Source: Oceanospirillaceae bacterium UBA1126
GTDB lineage: Bacteria > Pseudomonadota > Gammaproteobacteria > Pseudomonadales > Balneatricaceae
Assembly (NCBI GenBank): GCA_002312935.1
Contig: DCAT01000040.1
Span: forward strand, 1-7,401
Direction of reading: 5' to 3'
Length of the DNA: 7,401 nucleotides
Below, piece after piece: positions 5,220-7,401 of the stretch. The notes beneath the pieces were generated by a model. It was not told where the DNA came from. It worked only from the letters and a program-made list of their open reading frames with translations, and searched no databases. Numbering within the stretch: position 1 is the stretch's first letter; each line of letters starts with the position of its first letter. The position numbers and the translations under genes were made by a program.

Positions 5220-7268
5220 ATGAAGACTTTCGTTTATCCTGCAGCCACTTTACTTGCCCTAGTAGTGAGTGGTGCTGCGACTGCGGCGAGTTGCCCGCCA
5301 GTCACTGTAGCTGACCCCATGGGTGTTGGCCAAGGTGCTTTTCCACAGCAATATGAGTTAGCTGAATTCGAATCAATCGGCAACTGCACAATGGCCTTTA
5401 ATGGCAACCCCCAAGCGGCTGCGCTCAATGCCCGTATTCGGGGTAATGGCTCACTGCCTTCACTAGCCAAACGTCTTCCGTCAGAGCCTTTAGTTGTAGC
5501 TCCTTATGATGCTATTGGTTCTTATGGAGGAACACTAGATGCGTTGTCCAACGCGACGGAATCAGGCACATCTGACTTCATGTCAACCCGCCATGTCAAC
5601 CTGGTGCGGTATTCTGACGATTTGACAACGATCGTTCCGATGATTGCCAAAGGTTGGGAATGGAACAGTGATTTCACCCAGTTGACGTTCTTCTTGCGCG
5701 ACGGTCACAAGTGGTCGGATGGCGCACCGTTCACTGCCGAAGATGTTAAGTTTTGGTATGACAACATCGCTACGGACAGCAACGTTCGTGAAAAACCCAA
5801 GGATTACGTTCTTGTTGGTGGTGAGGTTATGGATCTTGTTGTGATTAACCCGACAACAATTCAATTTAACCTCCCAAGCCCAAAACCGGGTTTGCTATCG
5901 CATTTTGCCAACCACTATGCACAGGGCTTTCAGCCTAAACACTTTCTTGGTCAGTTCCATCCAGACGTAAACTCTGGTGCAGACGCGCTTGCGCAGTCCT
6001 ATGGCTTTGAAAACGGCTATGCTGCCATAAAAGGTTACTATGGTAACTCTGATTGGATGGACACTCCGACACCTATGCTGGCCCACCCTGATCTAGTTGC
6101 AGGTCTGCCTGCGGATACAGTGCCAACTCTGGAAAGCCATATTATCACCCGGGAAAATACCGAAGGGCGTCACTTAGTGGCTAATCCTTATTTCTTCCAG
6201 GTTGATACTGCGGGCAATCAGCTGCCATACATCAATGAGCAGGATGAGTTGTTTGTGGGTGAGCGGGAAGTTCGTCTTTTGAAGCTAGTTAACTCCGAAG
6301 TTGACTATAAGGCTCAGTCGCTGAACTTAGATTACGCGCCCCTGCTTCTTGAAAACCAGGAAAAAGGTAACTTCACAGTTGACCTAAGACCTGAAATTGC
6401 CATGAGTACCTTCTCGTTCAATGTGACGTCGGAAGATATGGAAAAACGGAAAGTGTTTGGTGATATCCGTTTCCGTCAGGCGATGTCAGTTGCAATGAAC
6501 CGTGCGGAGATCAATGAAGTGGTCTACTTCGGTCTTGGTGCACCTCAGCAGTATACTGCATTCGCGCCTTCACCTAGTTTCATCAGTGCAGAAACTGAGC
6601 AATCTTACGCACAGTTTGATCCAGATATGGCTAATGCTCTGTTAGATGAAATGGGTATGCTTGACGTAGATGGTGATGGCATGCGTGAATTGCCAAATGG
6701 TGATACGCTGGTGCTGAATATGCAAATTGCTACCCAGGGTGGATCTCTCAAGTTGGTTGAGGTTGCGGGTCAAAACTGGCGTGACGTGGGTATCAACAAT
6801 ACGGTGAAAGAAGTGACAACGGATGAGTATCGTTCTGCTGCGTCTTCGAACAGCCTTGATGTTACCTATTACGCGAAGGGTCAGCCACTTGCTGTTATCC
6901 TAGGTATTTCGGAGCTGTTCCAACCACCGTTTGACAACTACTTTAACCACACATCAGGCATGTTGTGGGGGCAGTATGTTGATACAGATGGTGCTTCGGG
7001 TGTGAAACCACCTCAGTGGGTCTATGACTCAATGGCGGGTATTGATGCCTTCCAGTCTGCAATTGCTGGCTCTGACGAGTCTAACGCAATTGGTAAAGCT
7101 TTGGTTGATACAGTGGTAGATAACCTGCTGTTCATTGGTACAGTGAAAGCAGTTGCACCGATCTATCACAGTAATAAGCTGAAGAACTTTGCTGACTTCA
7201 AAACTCAGTCCTATGCGTACTACCGGACCTATCCGTACCGTGCGACACAGTGGTGGTTAGACGAGTAA
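5220..7268 (+). CDS. ABC transporter periplasmic solute-binding protein, family 5 (peptide/nickel/opine type)
   Basis: Periplasmic receptor that would deliver a ligand to an ABC importer of the Dpp/Opp class. Its 682 residues exceed the roughly 500-550 of typical DppA or OppA. A signal peptide (MKTFVYPAATLLALVVSGAATAA) ends near residue 22-23. Next comes an N-terminal segment of about 75 residues with the protein's only two cysteines, Cys25 and Cys56, probably a disulfide. Family-5 features follow: YGGTL (about 103-107), LTFFLRDGHKWSDGAPFTAEDV with WYDN, RFRQAMSVAMNRAEI (about 417-431), a DVDGDGMRELPNGD motif (482-495) and a C-terminal YRATQWW. The start at 5220 has AGAGGA six bases upstream. 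Codon choice leans more to CGT and CTG than in phnAYW, suggesting high expression. The gene follows phnW by 173 bp and precedes a probable permease. The ligand is unknown; 2-AEP or a conjugate is suggested only by position. Confidence 0.9.
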   Translation: MKTFVYPAATLLALVVSGAATAASCPPVTVADPMGVGQGAFPQQYELAEFESIGNCTMAFNGNPQAAALNARIRGNGSLPSLAKRLPSEPLVVAPYDAIGSYGGTLDALSNATESGTSDFMSTRHVNLVRYSDDLTTIVPMIAKGWEWNSDFTQLTFFLRDGHKWSDGAPFTAEDVKFWYDNIATDSNVREKPKDYVLVGGEVMDLVVINPTTIQFNLPSPKPGLLSHFANHYAQGFQPKHFLGQFHPDVNSGADALAQSYGFENGYAAIKGYYGNSDWMDTPTPMLAHPDLVAGLPADTVPTLESHIITRENTEGRHLVANPYFFQVDTAGNQLPYINEQDELFVGEREVRLLKLVNSEVDYKAQSLNLDYAPLLLENQEKGNFTVDLRPEIAMSTFSFNVTSEDMEKRKVFGDIRFRQAMSVAMNRAEINEVVYFGLGAPQQYTAFAPSPSFISAETEQSYAQFDPDMANALLDEMGMLDVDGDGMRELPNGDTLVLNMQIATQGGSLKLVEVAGQNWRDVGINNTVKEVTTDEYRSAASSNSLDVTYYAKGQPLAVILGISELFQPPFDNYFNHTSGMLWGQYVDTDGASGVKPPQWVYDSMAGIDAFQSAIAGSDESNAIGKALVDTVVDNLLFIGTVKAVAPIYHSNKLKNFADFKTQSYAYYRTYPYRATQWWLDE

Positions 7269-7292
7269 CCCGGTTACTTTGAAATAACACCC

Positions 7293-7325
7293 CCGCGGGT
7301 AGTCTATTCTGCCCGCGGCTTTTTT
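7293..7325 (+). terminator. Rho-independent terminator after the binding-protein gene
   Basis: CCGCGGGTAG (7293-7302) pairs with CTGCCCGCGG (7309-7318), ten base pairs including one U-G, around the loop TCTATT. C and six T follow (7320-7325). It begins 24 bp after the stop codon. Placed inside a transporter operon, it would let only part of the transcripts continue to the permease, giving more binding protein than membrane parts. Confidence 0.85.
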
Positions 7326-7330
7326 ATAAA

Positions 7331-7347
7331 CGAGCTAAAATAGCTCG
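7331..7347 (+). repeat. Second perfect hairpin, CGAGCTA-AAA-TAGCTCG
   Basis: Seven perfectly paired bases around an AAA loop, 5 bp after the terminator T-run and 28 bp before the next start codon. No T-run follows. It could protect the 5' end of a downstream processed message, or it may be a dyad for a regulatory protein. Confidence 0.5.
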
Positions 7348-7375
7348 AACGAATTCTCCGGGGATACAATCCAAC

Positions 7376-7401
7376 ATGTTGCAATTCTCCAAATTTTTCG
7401 C
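7376..7401 (+). CDS. Start of next gene, probably ABC permease (partial, cut by window edge)
   Basis: ATG at 7376 opens a frame MLQFSKFFA that runs off the window. GGGGA (7360-7364) lies 11 bases upstream, a slightly long but usable spacing. In Dpp/Opp-type operons the gene after the binding protein normally encodes the first permease, and a short hydrophobic, aromatic N-terminus fits. With eight complete codons this rests almost wholly on context. Confidence 0.45.

Overview
The window carries a 2-aminoethylphosphonate (2-AEP, ciliatine) degradation locus and the start of an ABC importer. It appears to come from a Gram-negative bacterium. A marine-type gammaproteobacterium is my best guess, from the moderate, slightly AT-leaning base composition, the protein flavour and the gene set; no phylogenetic marker is present to prove it.

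Layout. Positions 2-106 hold the last 34 codons of an unidentified plus-strand gene. A LysR-family regulator runs convergently to it on the minus strand (183 to about 1043). A divergent promoter region of about 125 bp (1044-1167) follows. Three plus-strand enzyme genes come next: phnA (phosphonoacetate hydrolase, 1168-2415), phnY (phosphonoacetaldehyde dehydrogenase, 2428-3879) and phnW (2-AEP:pyruvate aminotransferase, 3922-5046). After a 173-bp leader rich in hairpins (5047-5219) comes a long family-5 (peptide/nickel/opine type) periplasmic solute-binding protein gene (5220-7268). A strong intrinsic terminator, a second perfect hairpin and the first eight codons of a further gene, probably the permease, end the window.

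How the genes work together. PhnW moves the amino group of 2-AEP to pyruvate, giving phosphonoacetaldehyde and alanine. PhnY oxidises the aldehyde to phosphonoacetate with NAD+. PhnA cleaves the C-P bond, releasing acetate and phosphate. The cell thus gains carbon, nitrogen and phosphorus. All catalytic residues expected of the three enzymes are visible. The LysR protein is of the type associated with AEP catabolism and probably senses a pathway compound. The ABC importer is a plausible but unproven route of entry for a phosphonate or a phosphonate-containing conjugate.

Points of most interest: the LysR gene has no ATG, GTG or TTG ahead of its DNA-binding domain and seems to start at ATC. A perfect 26-bp palindrome lies inside phnA. 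The binding-protein gene is preceded by a possible 11-codon leader peptide with four consecutive Asn codons, in a leader that can fold in alternative ways. The importer is of the peptide type rather than one of the described AEP importer types.
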